From: JAPLJQ01 sp037143735
Lineage (GTDB): Bacteria; Desulfobacterota; Syntrophia; Syntrophales; UBA2185
Length of the DNA stretch: 10,694 nt
Direction: 5' to 3'
NCBI GenBank assembly: GCA_037143735.1
Contig: JBAWYD010000080.1
Coordinates: 1-10,694, forward strand
Made by a program: the position numbers and the translations under genes. A model generated the notes under the pieces. The model was not told the DNA's origin and searched no databases. It was given only the letters and a program-made list of their open reading frames with translations. This document shows positions 1-6,240 of this stretch, piece after piece (the first letter of the stretch is position 1; each line of letters starts with the position of its first letter).

Positions 1-402
1 CACAAAAGCCATAAAAGGGGCCAATATAAAGGACAGACGGATGGGATAGGTAACGCCAAAGGTTTTCGGAACAGCCTCACAAAAAACCAGAAGCAGAAGG
101 GTCGTAGCCGCAATGGACACCCACTGGCCGTCAATTCCCAGCCACTGGATGAACAGGGACGCCGTCAGAACAGACAGAGCAATATTAACGGCCTCATTCC
201 CCACGATGAGGGTAATGAGCAGGCGCTTGGGATAATCCAGCAAGCTGCGGAGGGAGGACAAAAAAGGGTATCGTTCTTCCTGCATCTTATGGAGATGAAG
301 AGGGGTAAGAGAAAAGAGAGCGGCCTCAGAGCAGGAGAAAAATCCCGAAAGGAGAAACAGAAAAATCAGTAAAACAATCTTGAATGTTATCAGATAATCC
401 AA
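1..402 (-). CDS. CNNM/DUF21 (HlyC/CorC-type) membrane protein, N-terminal part, cut by window edge
   Basis: The reverse strand reads open for 134 codons to the window edge. The protein begins with a hydrophobic helix (about residues 7-24) carrying SGFFSCSEAALFSL. This matches the SGxExAxFS motif that opens the CNNM/DUF21 transmembrane domain of HlyC/CorC-type transporters. Further family motifs follow: GNEAVNIALS (about residue 68) and EAVPKTFG (about 109), with three more hydrophobic segments near 62-85, 93-110 and 122-134. Family members are inner-membrane proteins implicated in divalent-cation (Mg/Co) efflux or homeostasis, usually with CBS and CorC_HlyC domains after DUF21; those would lie beyond the window. 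The start is uncertain. I chose TTG at 402-400 because no ATG or GTG lies nearby in frame and an in-frame TGA sits at 408-406. There is no good Shine-Dalgarno. It is divergent from purD. The family call is firm; substrate and start are not. Confidence 0.85.
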   Translation of the reverse strand, partial: MDYLITFKIVLLIFLFLLSGFFSCSEAALFSLTPLHLHKMQEERYPFLSSLRSLLDYPKRLLITLIVGNEAVNIALSVLTASLFIQWLGIDGQWVSIAATTLLLLVFCEAVPKTFGVTYPIRLSFILAPFMAFV

Positions 403-438
403 TGTTCAACAGATTCTCATCGACGATTAATGAACCTC

Positions 439-490
439 CCCGTCCACAGGACGGGTCTTGCCGGTAAGCCGCAGGTTGAAACCTGCGGCT
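439..490. repeat. REP-like double palindrome upstream of purD
   Basis: Two perfect inverted repeats lie side by side. The first is CCCGTCC (439-445) and GGACGGG (449-455) around ACA. The second is AGCCGCAGGTT (467-477) and its exact reverse complement at 480-490 around GA. This paired-hairpin layout, with a CAGGTTGAAACCTG core, looks like a dispersed REP-type element. It lies between the divergent DUF21 gene and purD, but upstream of the likely purD promoter, so it is probably not in the purD mRNA. It could form hairpins in an RNA reading leftward into the DUF21 gene. That it is dispersed in the genome is an inference; only one copy of this full form is in the window. Confidence 0.6.
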
Positions 491-596
491 ACAAATTTTA
501 GAGATATTACATATGAATTTCCAAAATTTTTTTATTTCTTCAAATGTACCAAATTATCGGCGGAAAAGACAAATAATTTATTGAAAGCAGATTTAT

Positions 597-625
597 TTGA
601 CTCAAACCTCATTTTCCGATATGAA
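597..625 (+). promoter_or_regulatory. Candidate sigma-70 promoter for purD
   Basis: TTGACT (597-602) is followed after 17 nt by TATGAA (620-625). Transcription would start near 632, giving an 80-nt leader to the purD ATG. The surrounding stretch 491-640 is AT-rich and contains no plausible gene. I see no purine-riboswitch architecture in the leader, nor a PurR-like operator I would defend. This rests on consensus match and position only. Confidence 0.45.
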
Positions 626-699
626 ACAGCAGAAAAAACAATGGTGCAGATTCTTAAAGCGATTCAACGGAAACGCAGACTTTCCCTGACCTGTAAAGG

Positions 700-711
700 A
701 GGAGACATCCT
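700..711 (+). promoter_or_regulatory. Stem-loop over the purD Shine-Dalgarno
   Basis: AGGA (700-703) and TCCT (708-711) can pair around GACA. The stem touches the start codon and takes up part of the AAGGAGGAG ribosome site. A four-pair stem is weak, so any effect on translation is inference. Similar small stems lie before purE, tsaC and hpt. Confidence 0.3.
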
Positions 712-2037
712 ATGGTGAATGTACTGTTAATTGGAAACGGCGCCCGGGAGCATGCCATGGCTGAGGCCGTCATGCAATCAAGCCGTCAGCCCCGCCTCTT
801 TTCTTATATGAAAACCAACAACCCGGGCATTGCCTTGCTGTCGGAAAAAATTTTCATCGGGAGCTACAGCGACCTTGCCGCCGTCAATGCCTTTGCAAAA
901 GAATGCCGCATTGATTTTGCCATCATCGGCCCGGAAGATCCTCTGAATAACGGGGTGGTTGATTCCCTGAAAAGCGTGGACATTCCGGCAGTAGGACCCA
1001 CAAAAAGTCTGGCCCGCCTTGAAACCTCAAAATCCTTTACGAGACACCTCGTTGAAAAATACCACATCCAGGGAAACCCGAAATTCAGAACATTCTCCTC
1101 CATGGAAGGCATTGAAGCGTTTCTCGATGAGCTGGACGGAATCGTCGTGAAGCCAGACGGCCTGACGGGGGGCAAAGGGGTTATGGTACAGGGAGACCAT
1201 TTTCAGACTAAAGCGGAGGCCCTCGACTATTGCCGTCAGGTTTTAAAAGAACATCCGAGTGTGACCATCGACGAGAGACTGGAAGGTGAGGAATTCTCTC
1301 TCCAGTGCCTGTGCGACGGGAAAACGGTTGTGGCAACTCCGCCCGTTCAGGATCACAAAAGGCGCTTTGTGGGCGACAAGGGGCCAAACACCGGCGGGAT
1401 GGGGTCTTATTCCTGTGAAGATCATTCCCTGCCCTTCATGGACAGGAAAGATGTCGCAGAAGGTGTTGAAATAACTCAGAAAATAGCAGATGCGATTTAC
1501 AGGGAAACGGGAGAGTACTACAAAGGTGTAATGTACGGCGGCTTCATCATCACAAAATCGGGAATCAAGCTTCTGGAGTACAACGCCCGTTTTGGCGACC
1601 CGGAAGCGATGAATATCCTGCCGCTGCTGAAGACCGACTTCGTCGATGTCTGCAAAGCCGTTGTAGAAGGCACCCTTCATACGCTGAATATCGAATTTGA
1701 AAAAAAGGCCTCGGTATGTAAATACATTGTTCCGAAGGGCTACGGTCTCCCTCAGGATCATCCCGACGCACAGTCCACCTCTGCAAAGATCGAGGTCGGC
1801 GATGTTGGACAGGCCCGCCTGTACTATGCCTCGGTAGACAAGAGGGAAGACGGACTCTACATGAGCACCTCCCGGGCGATCGGAGTGGTCGGCATCGCCG
1901 ATCACCTTGACATGGCGGAGCAAATTGCCGAAAAGGCGGTAGGCGCCATCAGGGGACCTGTAGCTCACAGACCGGACATCGGCACGGGACCGCTTATCGA
2001 AAAAAGGATCCGCAATATGCAAAAAATCAGGGGATGA
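712..2037 (+). CDS. purD: Phosphoribosylamine-glycine ligase (GAR synthetase), archaeal-like sequence type
   Basis: This ATP-grasp enzyme joins glycine to 5-phosphoribosylamine to make GAR, the second step of de novo purine synthesis, in the cytoplasm. The 441-aa product begins with the PurD motif VLLIGNGAREHA (4-15). It continues with IIGPEDPL (71-78), the ATP-grasp loop GGKGV (153-157), PVQDHKR (211-217), GPNTGGMG (224-231) and the metal/ATP site EYNARFGDPEA (289-299). The ATG at 712 is well supported by AAGGAGGAG at 696-704. The sequence departs from typical bacterial PurD: NPGIA where bacteria usually have NAGTA, YNARFGDPE where they have CNVRFGDPE, and a tail HRPDIGTGPLIEKRI. These traits resemble methanogen PurD as I remember it. 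It is first in a purD-purH-purE run. Function is very sure; the archaeal affinity is inference. Confidence 0.96.
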   Translation: MVNVLLIGNGAREHAMAEAVMQSSRQPRLFSYMKTNNPGIALLSEKIFIGSYSDLAAVNAFAKECRIDFAIIGPEDPLNNGVVDSLKSVDIPAVGPTKSLARLETSKSFTRHLVEKYHIQGNPKFRTFSSMEGIEAFLDELDGIVVKPDGLTGGKGVMVQGDHFQTKAEALDYCRQVLKEHPSVTIDERLEGEEFSLQCLCDGKTVVATPPVQDHKRRFVGDKGPNTGGMGSYSCEDHSLPFMDRKDVAEGVEITQKIADAIYRETGEYYKGVMYGGFIITKSGIKLLEYNARFGDPEAMNILPLLKTDFVDVCKAVVEGTLHTLNIEFEKKASVCKYIVPKGYGLPQDHPDAQSTSAKIEVGDVGQARLYYASVDKREDGLYMSTSRAIGVVGIADHLDMAEQIAEKAVGAIRGPVAHRPDIGTGPLIEKRIRNMQKIRG

Positions 2038-2041
2038 TGAA

Positions 2042-2110
2042 GGCAGCCGCAAGGCTTTGCTTGCGTAATCAAACGAAAAGGCATTCTACAGGCTGAAGCC
2101 TGGGACTGCC
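2042..2110. repeat. Palindromic REP-like element in the purD-purH gap
   Basis: The outer arms GGCAG (2042-2046) and CTGCC (2106-2110) pair, and CC/GG extends the stem past a bulged A. Inside are two hairpins: CGCAAG (2048-2053) with CTTGCG (2060-2065), and CAGGCT (2089-2094) with AGCCTG (2097-2102) around GA. The fold is therefore a closed three-way shape of about 69 nt. It starts four nucleotides after the purD stop. The inner CAGGCTGAAGCCTG is the same core as in the element at 467-490 with one T-A pair changed to C-G. It is probably a dispersed intergenic repeat that now sits in the operon mRNA, where it might affect decay or polarity between purD and purH. Confidence 0.6.
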
Positions 2111-2157
2111 AAACACATGTGAATCGCAAAAAACATCAGCAGGAACATACAACTAAC

Positions 2158-3720
2158 ATGAATAAAATTAAAAGGGCATTAATCAGCGTTACAGACAAAA
2201 AGGGGATCGTCGCGTTTGCCGGGGAATTGAAAAGCCTGAATGTGGAAATCCTGTCCACCGGCGGAACGGCGGCCCAGTTAAGAAGTCATGGAATCGATAT
2301 CACAGAGGTCTCTGATTACACCGGGTTTCCCGAGATGATGGACGGGCGGCTGAAGACGCTTCATCCAAAGATCCATGGGGGGCTCTTGGCCCTGCGGGAT
2401 AACAACACCCACATGAAAGCCGCAACAGAGCACCATATCGCCATGATCGACATGATCGTAATCAATCTGTACCGCTTCGAAGAAACGGTGGCAAAGGAAA
2501 ACGCCTCCCTTGAAGAGGCCATCGAGAATATCGACATCGGCGGCCCCGCCATGCTCAGGGCGGCGGCAAAGAATTACCGGTATGTCACCGTTGTGACCGA
2601 CCCCGGGGATTATCCCATCATCCTGAAAGAGATGAAGGACACGGGAGGCAGTATCTCCGAATCGACCAATTATCTCCTCGCTAGAAAAGCCTTTCAACTG
2701 ACCGCAAGATATGACGCCGCCATTTCAAACTACCTCGGGCATACCAATCCCGATGGAAACAGGAAAACGTTCCCCGACACGCTTACCCTTCAGTTTGACA
2801 AGGCGCAGGACCTCCGTTATGGAGAAAACCCCCACCAGAGCGCCGCGTTCTACAGGGAACAGGGTCCAACCCCCTCTGCCATATCCGGCGCCCGCCAGCT
2901 TCAGGGAAAGGAGCTTTCTTACAACAATATCATGGACAGCGACGCAGCCTGGCAGATGGTAACCGATTTTAAACTGCCTGCGACGGTCATCATCAAGCAT
3001 GCAAATCCCTGCGGTGCGGCAACTTCAGAAGATGACATCGCCGCGGCCTATCGGAGGGCCATGGAAACGGATCCCGTATCCGCCTTTGGAGGGATCGTTG
3101 CCATGAACCGACCTGTGGGCCGAAAGGCCGCCGAGGAATTGGCCGGGACCTTTTTGGAAGTGATCATTGCTCCGGGCTTTGACGAAGAGGCAAAAGCCGT
3201 CTTAAGCGGCAAAAAGAATATCAGGCTCCTGGAGATCCCTTCCTCATCCGGCGCCAGGCCTTCTGGTTATGACTTCCGGCGGGTGGTGGGAGGACTTCTC
3301 GTCCAGGATAGAGACATGGATGAATTTGACATCCGAAAAGCCCGGATCGTAACAAAAAGGACGCCATCGGCAGAGGAATACCAGGCCCTCGATTTTGCCT
3401 GGAGGATTGTCAAACATGTCAAATCGAACGCTATCGTCATTGCCGCAAAGGATCAACTGGTCGGCGTGGGAGCGGGACAGATGAGCCGGGTGGATTCCGT
3501 CAGGATCGCCGCCATGAAGGCCATCATTCCCACAAAGGGTTGCGTTCTTGCGTCCGACGCCTTCTTTCCCTTCCGGGATGGCATAGACATGGCCGCGGAG
3601 GCAGGCGTCACAGCCGTCATACAACCGGGAGGGTCCATCAGGGATGAAGAGGTCATCAAGGCGGCGGATGAACACGGCATGGTCATGGTCTTTACGGGTA
3701 TCAGGCATTTCAAACACTAA
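2158..3720 (+). CDS. purH: Bifunctional AICAR formyltransferase / IMP cyclohydrolase
   Basis: The enzyme catalyses the last two steps to IMP: formylation of AICAR with 10-formyl-THF, then ring closure. The 520-aa product is the usual length. The N-terminal cyclohydrolase (MGS-like) domain, about 1-150, starts KRALISVTDKKGIVAFA and has STGGTAAQLR and GFPEMMDGRLKTLHPKIHGG. The transformylase domain follows with RYGENPHQ (220-227), the catalytic Lys-His in KHANPCG (280-286), PVSAFGG (306-312), and a C-terminal DAFFPFRDG and QPGGSIRDEE. I chose ATG 2158 because family members start almost directly at KRALIS. A GTG at 2119 would add 13 residues unlike the family, right behind the repeat element. 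The ribosome site is poor (AGGA at 2141-2144, 13 nt away), which may mean coupling or modest expression. It lies 120 nt after purD. Confidence 0.97.
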   Translation: MNKIKRALISVTDKKGIVAFAGELKSLNVEILSTGGTAAQLRSHGIDITEVSDYTGFPEMMDGRLKTLHPKIHGGLLALRDNNTHMKAATEHHIAMIDMIVINLYRFEETVAKENASLEEAIENIDIGGPAMLRAAAKNYRYVTVVTDPGDYPIILKEMKDTGGSISESTNYLLARKAFQLTARYDAAISNYLGHTNPDGNRKTFPDTLTLQFDKAQDLRYGENPHQSAAFYREQGPTPSAISGARQLQGKELSYNNIMDSDAAWQMVTDFKLPATVIIKHANPCGAATSEDDIAAAYRRAMETDPVSAFGGIVAMNRPVGRKAAEELAGTFLEVIIAPGFDEEAKAVLSGKKNIRLLEIPSSSGARPSGYDFRRVVGGLLVQDRDMDEFDIRKARIVTKRTPSAEEYQALDFAWRIVKHVKSNAIVIAAKDQLVGVGAGQMSRVDSVRIAAMKAIIPTKGCVLASDAFFPFRDGIDMAAEAGVTAVIQPGGSIRDEEVIKAADEHGMVMVFTGIRHFKH

Positions 3721-3730
3721 TACAGGCAAA

Positions 3731-3885
3731 AAACTCTAAGCACTAAATTCGAAACCCTGAATAATATCAAAATCCGAATGTTTAAAATATTTAGTTCCTC
3801 GTAGTTGAATTTTTCTTTTTTATGATTTGGAAATTGAAATTTCGTGTTTGTTTAGGACTTCGATATTCGAATTCAGGATTTTACA
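3731..3885. repeat. AT-rich imperfect palindromic repeat element between purH and purE
   Basis: This non-coding stretch is built of motifs such as CTAAGCACTAAATTCGAA on the left and TTTAGGACTTCGATATTCGAATTC on the right, which are imperfect reverse complements of each other around a centre near 3805. Its wording (AAATTCGAAA, AAAATCCGAATG, ATTTGGAAATTGAAATTTCGTG) resembles a family of dispersed intergenic elements that I recall from deltaproteobacterial, planctomycete and related genomes. The hexamer TACAGG occurs just outside both ends (3721-3726 and 3882-3887) and might be a target duplication, though six bases could be chance. No protein is encoded, so if mobile it would be a non-autonomous MITE-like unit. 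It is decayed, with many mismatches between arms. Confidence 0.55.
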
Positions 3886-3892
3886 GGATGGG

Positions 3893-3902
3893 GGATTAAT
3901 CC
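3893..3902 (+). promoter_or_regulatory. Palindrome beside the purE Shine-Dalgarno
   Basis: The perfect palindrome GGATTAATCC lies three nucleotides before the purE ATG and includes the end of the GGGGGA ribosome-binding run (3890-3895). In RNA it can form GGA/TCC with a TTAA loop. It could be a weak translational latch or chance. Confidence 0.3.
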
Positions 3903-3905
3903 AAT

Positions 3906-4421
3906 ATGACAGAACAAGTGAGACCAATCGTCAGCGTCGTTATGGGGAGCGACTCCGATTTCCCCATCATGAGTGAAACCATTAAGGTACTGGAAGATTT
4001 TGGAATTCCTCACGAGGTCTTTTTAACCTCGGCCCACCGTTCCCCGGAAAGGACAACTTCCTTTGCAAAAGGAGCGGCAAAAAAAGGACTCAAAGTCATC
4101 ATCGTAGGCGCAGGCGCCGCTGCCCATCTGGCTGGCGTGATTGCCTCCCAGAGCCTCCTTCCCGTCATCGGGATCCCTATCGATGCGACTGCCCTTGGTG
4201 GAATAGATGCCCTGCTTTCCATTGCGCAGATGCCCGGCGGGGTTCCCGTAGCCACCATGGCCGTAGGCAAGGCGGGGGCAAAAAACGCTGCCTTACTCGC
4301 CATCCGAATACTGGCCGTGGAAGACAAGAGCCTTCAGAAAAAATTGCAGGCATTCATTCAGAAAATGGCACAAGACATTGAAAAAAAACAGGAAAACCTG
4401 ACATCATGCCGGAAATCCTGA
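3906..4421 (+). CDS. purE: N5-carboxyaminoimidazole ribonucleotide mutase (class I PurE)
   Basis: PurE converts N5-CAIR to CAIR in de novo purine synthesis; class I enzymes act with a separate PurK, which is not in this window. The 171-aa product has the phosphate/substrate loops GSDSD (14-18) and SAHRSP (42-47, with the conserved catalytic His), GAGAAAHLAG (68-77), PVIGIPI (86-92) and SIAQMPGGVPVATMAVGKAGAKNAALLA. These are class I features; E. coli has HLPG where this has HLAG. The start has GGGGGA at 3890-3895. The C-terminal tail after about 150 is lysine-rich and probably variable. Its last 16 nt overlap the tsaC start in another frame, so the two are very probably cotranscribed and coupled. 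An A8 run at 4381-4388 near the end is a possible slippage site. Confidence 0.96.
   Translation: MTEQVRPIVSVVMGSDSDFPIMSETIKVLEDFGIPHEVFLTSAHRSPERTTSFAKGAAKKGLKVIIVGAGAAAHLAGVIASQSLLPVIGIPIDATALGGIDALLSIAQMPGGVPVATMAVGKAGAKNAALLAIRILAVEDKSLQKKLQAFIQKMAQDIEKKQENLTSCRKS
4389..4400 (+). promoter_or_regulatory. Stem-loop over the tsaC Shine-Dalgarno, inside purE
   Basis: CAGG (4389-4392) and CCTG (4397-4400) pair around AAAA, and the AGGA ribosome site for tsaC lies in the stem and loop. Because the site is inside purE codons, ribosomes finishing purE would melt it, which would couple tsaC translation to purE. The pairing is seen; the coupling role is inference. Confidence 0.35.
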
Positions 4422-5035
4422 AAATCTCACCTGAAAAACCGGAAGCAGCCCTGATTGCGAAAGCTGTTAAAACTCTGAAGACGGGCGGGGTCATTGCCTA
4501 CCCCACGGAGACTTTTTACGGCCTCGGAGTCGATGGGAGTAACGAATTGGCCATCGAAAAGATCTTCCGGATCAAAGGAAGAAATTTCAGAAATCCCATT
4601 TCCGTTATTATCGGAGACAAAAAAGATTTAAGCTCTTTAGTTGAAGAAATTCCCGAAAATTCCCGGACACTTTTGAATCATTTCTGGCCGGGGCCTCTGA
4701 CCATCATATTTACGGCGTCATCGAACATCTCTCCCCTTCTGACGGCGGGTAAGGGCAAGATCGGAATTCGGGTCTCCAGCGATCCCATCGCAACCGCTCT
4801 TGCAAAAACCCTGTCCCACCCCATCACCGCCACCAGCGCCAACCGGTCGGGTGAAACGGAATGCACCACGGCCGCCGAAGTGATTCAATGTATCGGGCAC
4901 GACATTGACATGGTCATCGACGGGGGAACAACACCGGGGATTGCAGGATCGACGATCATCGATGTCATCGCCTTCCCTCCTGTCATTCTGCGGGAGGGAA
5001 TTATTCCGGCATCCCTGATTCATTCATTCCTATAG
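4406..5035 (+). CDS. tsaC: Threonylcarbamoyl-AMP synthase (TsaC/YrdC, short Sua5 type)
   Basis: The enzyme makes threonylcarbamoyl-AMP from threonine, bicarbonate and ATP, the first step of the t6A37 modification of ANN-decoding tRNAs. The 209-aa product is a single YrdC domain without the C-terminal Sua5 extension. Visible motifs are VIAYPTETFYGLG (29-41), the basic K57-x-R59 in IKGRNFRNPIS, FWPGPLT (93-99), IGIRV (119-123), ATSANRSG (142-149), GSTIID (181-186) and LREG (195-198). The ATG lies inside the purE 3' end and fits the AGGA at 4390-4393. A tRNA-modification gene as the tail of a purine operon is not a pathway link, but its product uses ATP. YciO-type paralogs share this fold, so exact orthology is slightly less sure than the family. 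Confidence 0.9.
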   Translation: MPEILKISPEKPEAALIAKAVKTLKTGGVIAYPTETFYGLGVDGSNELAIEKIFRIKGRNFRNPISVIIGDKKDLSSLVEEIPENSRTLLNHFWPGPLTIIFTASSNISPLLTAGKGKIGIRVSSDPIATALAKTLSHPITATSANRSGETECTTAAEVIQCIGHDIDMVIDGGTTPGIAGSTIIDVIAFPPVILREGIIPASLIHSFL

Positions 5036-5056
5036 AGCTTTTAAAATATCCTTTTT

Positions 5057-5125
5057 TGTCATTCCGGACTTGATTCTAAATCCATAAGTCATTGAATACA
5101 CTGGATTCCCCTTTGCACGGGGAGG
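5057..5125. repeat. Degenerate dispersed-repeat remnant after tsaC
   Basis: The text GTCATTCCGGACTTGATTC (5058-5076) and CTGGATTCCC (5101-5110) followed by TTTGCACGGGG (5112-5122) echoes a widespread intergenic repeat that I recall in the form GTCATTCCGG...GAATCCAG...CTGGATTCCCGC...GCGGGAATGAC. Here the arms are eroded; only CCCC (5108-5111) and GGGG (5119-5122) still pair closely, and GATTC/GAATC-like words remain. It lies between the convergent ends of tsaC and the zinc-ribbon gene and may add some transcript-end structure. The identification is by remembered resemblance only. The rest of 5036-5205 shows no gene and no strong terminator (AGAC/GTCT then GTTTTT at about 5177-5197 is too weak to call). 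Confidence 0.45.
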
Positions 5126-5205
5126 AGGCGCTGTTCCGGTCATGAAAACGCAGCCTTTTCGTGAATGTTATTTTAAGACGCAAACTGTCTGTTTTTATGA
5201 AGTAT

Positions 5206-6207
5206 TTACGGGAGCATTCGTTCCGCCCCTGAAGGCGCAACGAATGTTTTCACAACCCCTGTGGGTTCACGGGTAAAGACTATCATGAAGGGAATCTGAC
5301 CCTTCGGGGCAATCCGGTCATTGGAAACATCGCTTCCCTGGGGATTTGAAAGCTCCTTCTGAAGCTGATCTTCCGTCATGGCCGCCAGTTCATCAGCCGT
5401 CAGAAGATTGCCGCAGTAGGATTCCCGTTCACCCAGTACCTTCCCCCCGTCGCCGACGACCTCCCCCCTGACTCTGATTCTGGTCATGGGGTGCGCCGCC
5501 TGATTGACAGCAGTCCCCTCAACAACCCGGATGATGCCCAGAGACGCGTTGACGACCACGCGTTGACGAATATCCGTGAGATCGACTTGGGCAGGGCCGA
5601 CCTCGTCGCCCTTCAGATTCGCACCGCGGATATTATCAATCACCGATGATATGCTTAAAGAGGCAACGTTTGCGGCGCGGCTGCCGATTTCCGAAAAAAA
5701 CCATAAGTAAATGCCGCCAAGGAGAAAAACGATGAGCAGATACAGCCATTGCTTTCCCCGGGATCGGGCAGGTTTCTCTTCAACCTCCGCCTCCTCGTCC
5801 TCTTCCTCGTGATCTATTTTCATGTCCCTGGCTTTATCAGCTGCGGGATAATGTTTGTCCGTCTCGCCGGGCTCCTTTTCAATGGCTGCAATTTGCGGTT
5901 CCCGCTGCATTTCATCCGCCATGACGTTTTCAAAGCGTTCCGTTTCCGGAGGAAGGGGTGTCTCCGGCGGTGTAAAAGCCTGCCCGAGATCATCGTTCAA
6001 CACTACGCGCTTTTCTTCCCGGGACTGAACCGGAACATCTACCATGCCCGTTTTTATGCTTCTTTGAGATATGCCTGTATCTGTGAGCGGCTTATCAAGA
6101 AAAAATATATTTTTACACCGGCTGCACCGAACCCATGCCCCAACACCCTCTACCATGGAGTCATCAAACATGAATTTTGTTTTACACTTTTTACACCGGA
6201 CAATCAT
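5206..6207 (-). CDS. MJ0042-type zinc-ribbon membrane protein with DUF3426-like C-terminus
   Basis: The 333-aa product starts with a zinc ribbon whose ligands are C5, C8, C28 and C31 (RCKKC and VRCSRC), as in MJ0042-family fingers. A long low-complexity, Pro/Glu-rich linker (about 41-150) includes the acidic run HEEEDEEAEVEE (133-144). One transmembrane helix follows (about 153-171, WLYLLIVFLLGGIYLWFF). Residues 210-330 form an extracytoplasmic domain with VVVNASLGIIRVVEGTAVN, RVRGEVVGDGGKVLGERESYCGN and a PKGQIPFMIVF ending, as in DUF3426 proteins of deltaproteobacteria. The layout implies a cytoplasmic zinc finger and a periplasmic domain. The cellular role is unknown to me. I chose ATG 6207 over the GTG at 6213 because AAGGAG (6220-6215) is only one base from the GTG but seven from the ATG. 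It follows hpt by 33 nt and is probably cotranscribed with it. Confidence 0.88.
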   Translation of the reverse strand: MIVRCKKCKTKFMFDDSMVEGVGAWVRCSRCKNIFFLDKPLTDTGISQRSIKTGMVDVPVQSREEKRVVLNDDLGQAFTPPETPLPPETERFENVMADEMQREPQIAAIEKEPGETDKHYPAADKARDMKIDHEEEDEEAEVEEKPARSRGKQWLYLLIVFLLGGIYLWFFSEIGSRAANVASLSISSVIDNIRGANLKGDEVGPAQVDLTDIRQRVVVNASLGIIRVVEGTAVNQAAHPMTRIRVRGEVVGDGGKVLGERESYCGNLLTADELAAMTEDQLQKELSNPQGSDVSNDRIAPKGQIPFMIVFTREPTGVVKTFVAPSGAERMLP

Positions 6208-6240
6208 TTTCACACTCCTTCATGAACCGGGAATTCTTAC

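Noticed and set aside
626..711. Purine riboswitch or PurR site in the purD leader
   Set aside because: I could find no paired three-stem architecture with the conserved junction bases, and no convincing palindromic operator.
458..718. Plus-strand open frame of 86 codons before purD
   Set aside because: It runs through the REP-like palindrome and the purD promoter, its product is low in complexity and unlike any protein, and it overlaps the purD start. It has no ribosome site of its own.
1243..2052. Long minus-strand open frame opposite purD
   Set aside because: It is the antisense shadow of purD, with no family resemblance. The same holds for the minus-strand frames opposite purH, tsaC, rpmA, obgE and proB.
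2119..2157. GTG start adding 13 residues to PurH
   Set aside because: The extra residues (Lys/His/Gln-rich) do not match the family, which begins at KRALIS. ATG 2158 gives the normal end.
6208..6213. GTG start for the zinc-ribbon protein
   Set aside because: AAGGAG would be one base from this GTG. The ATG at 6207 has proper spacing.
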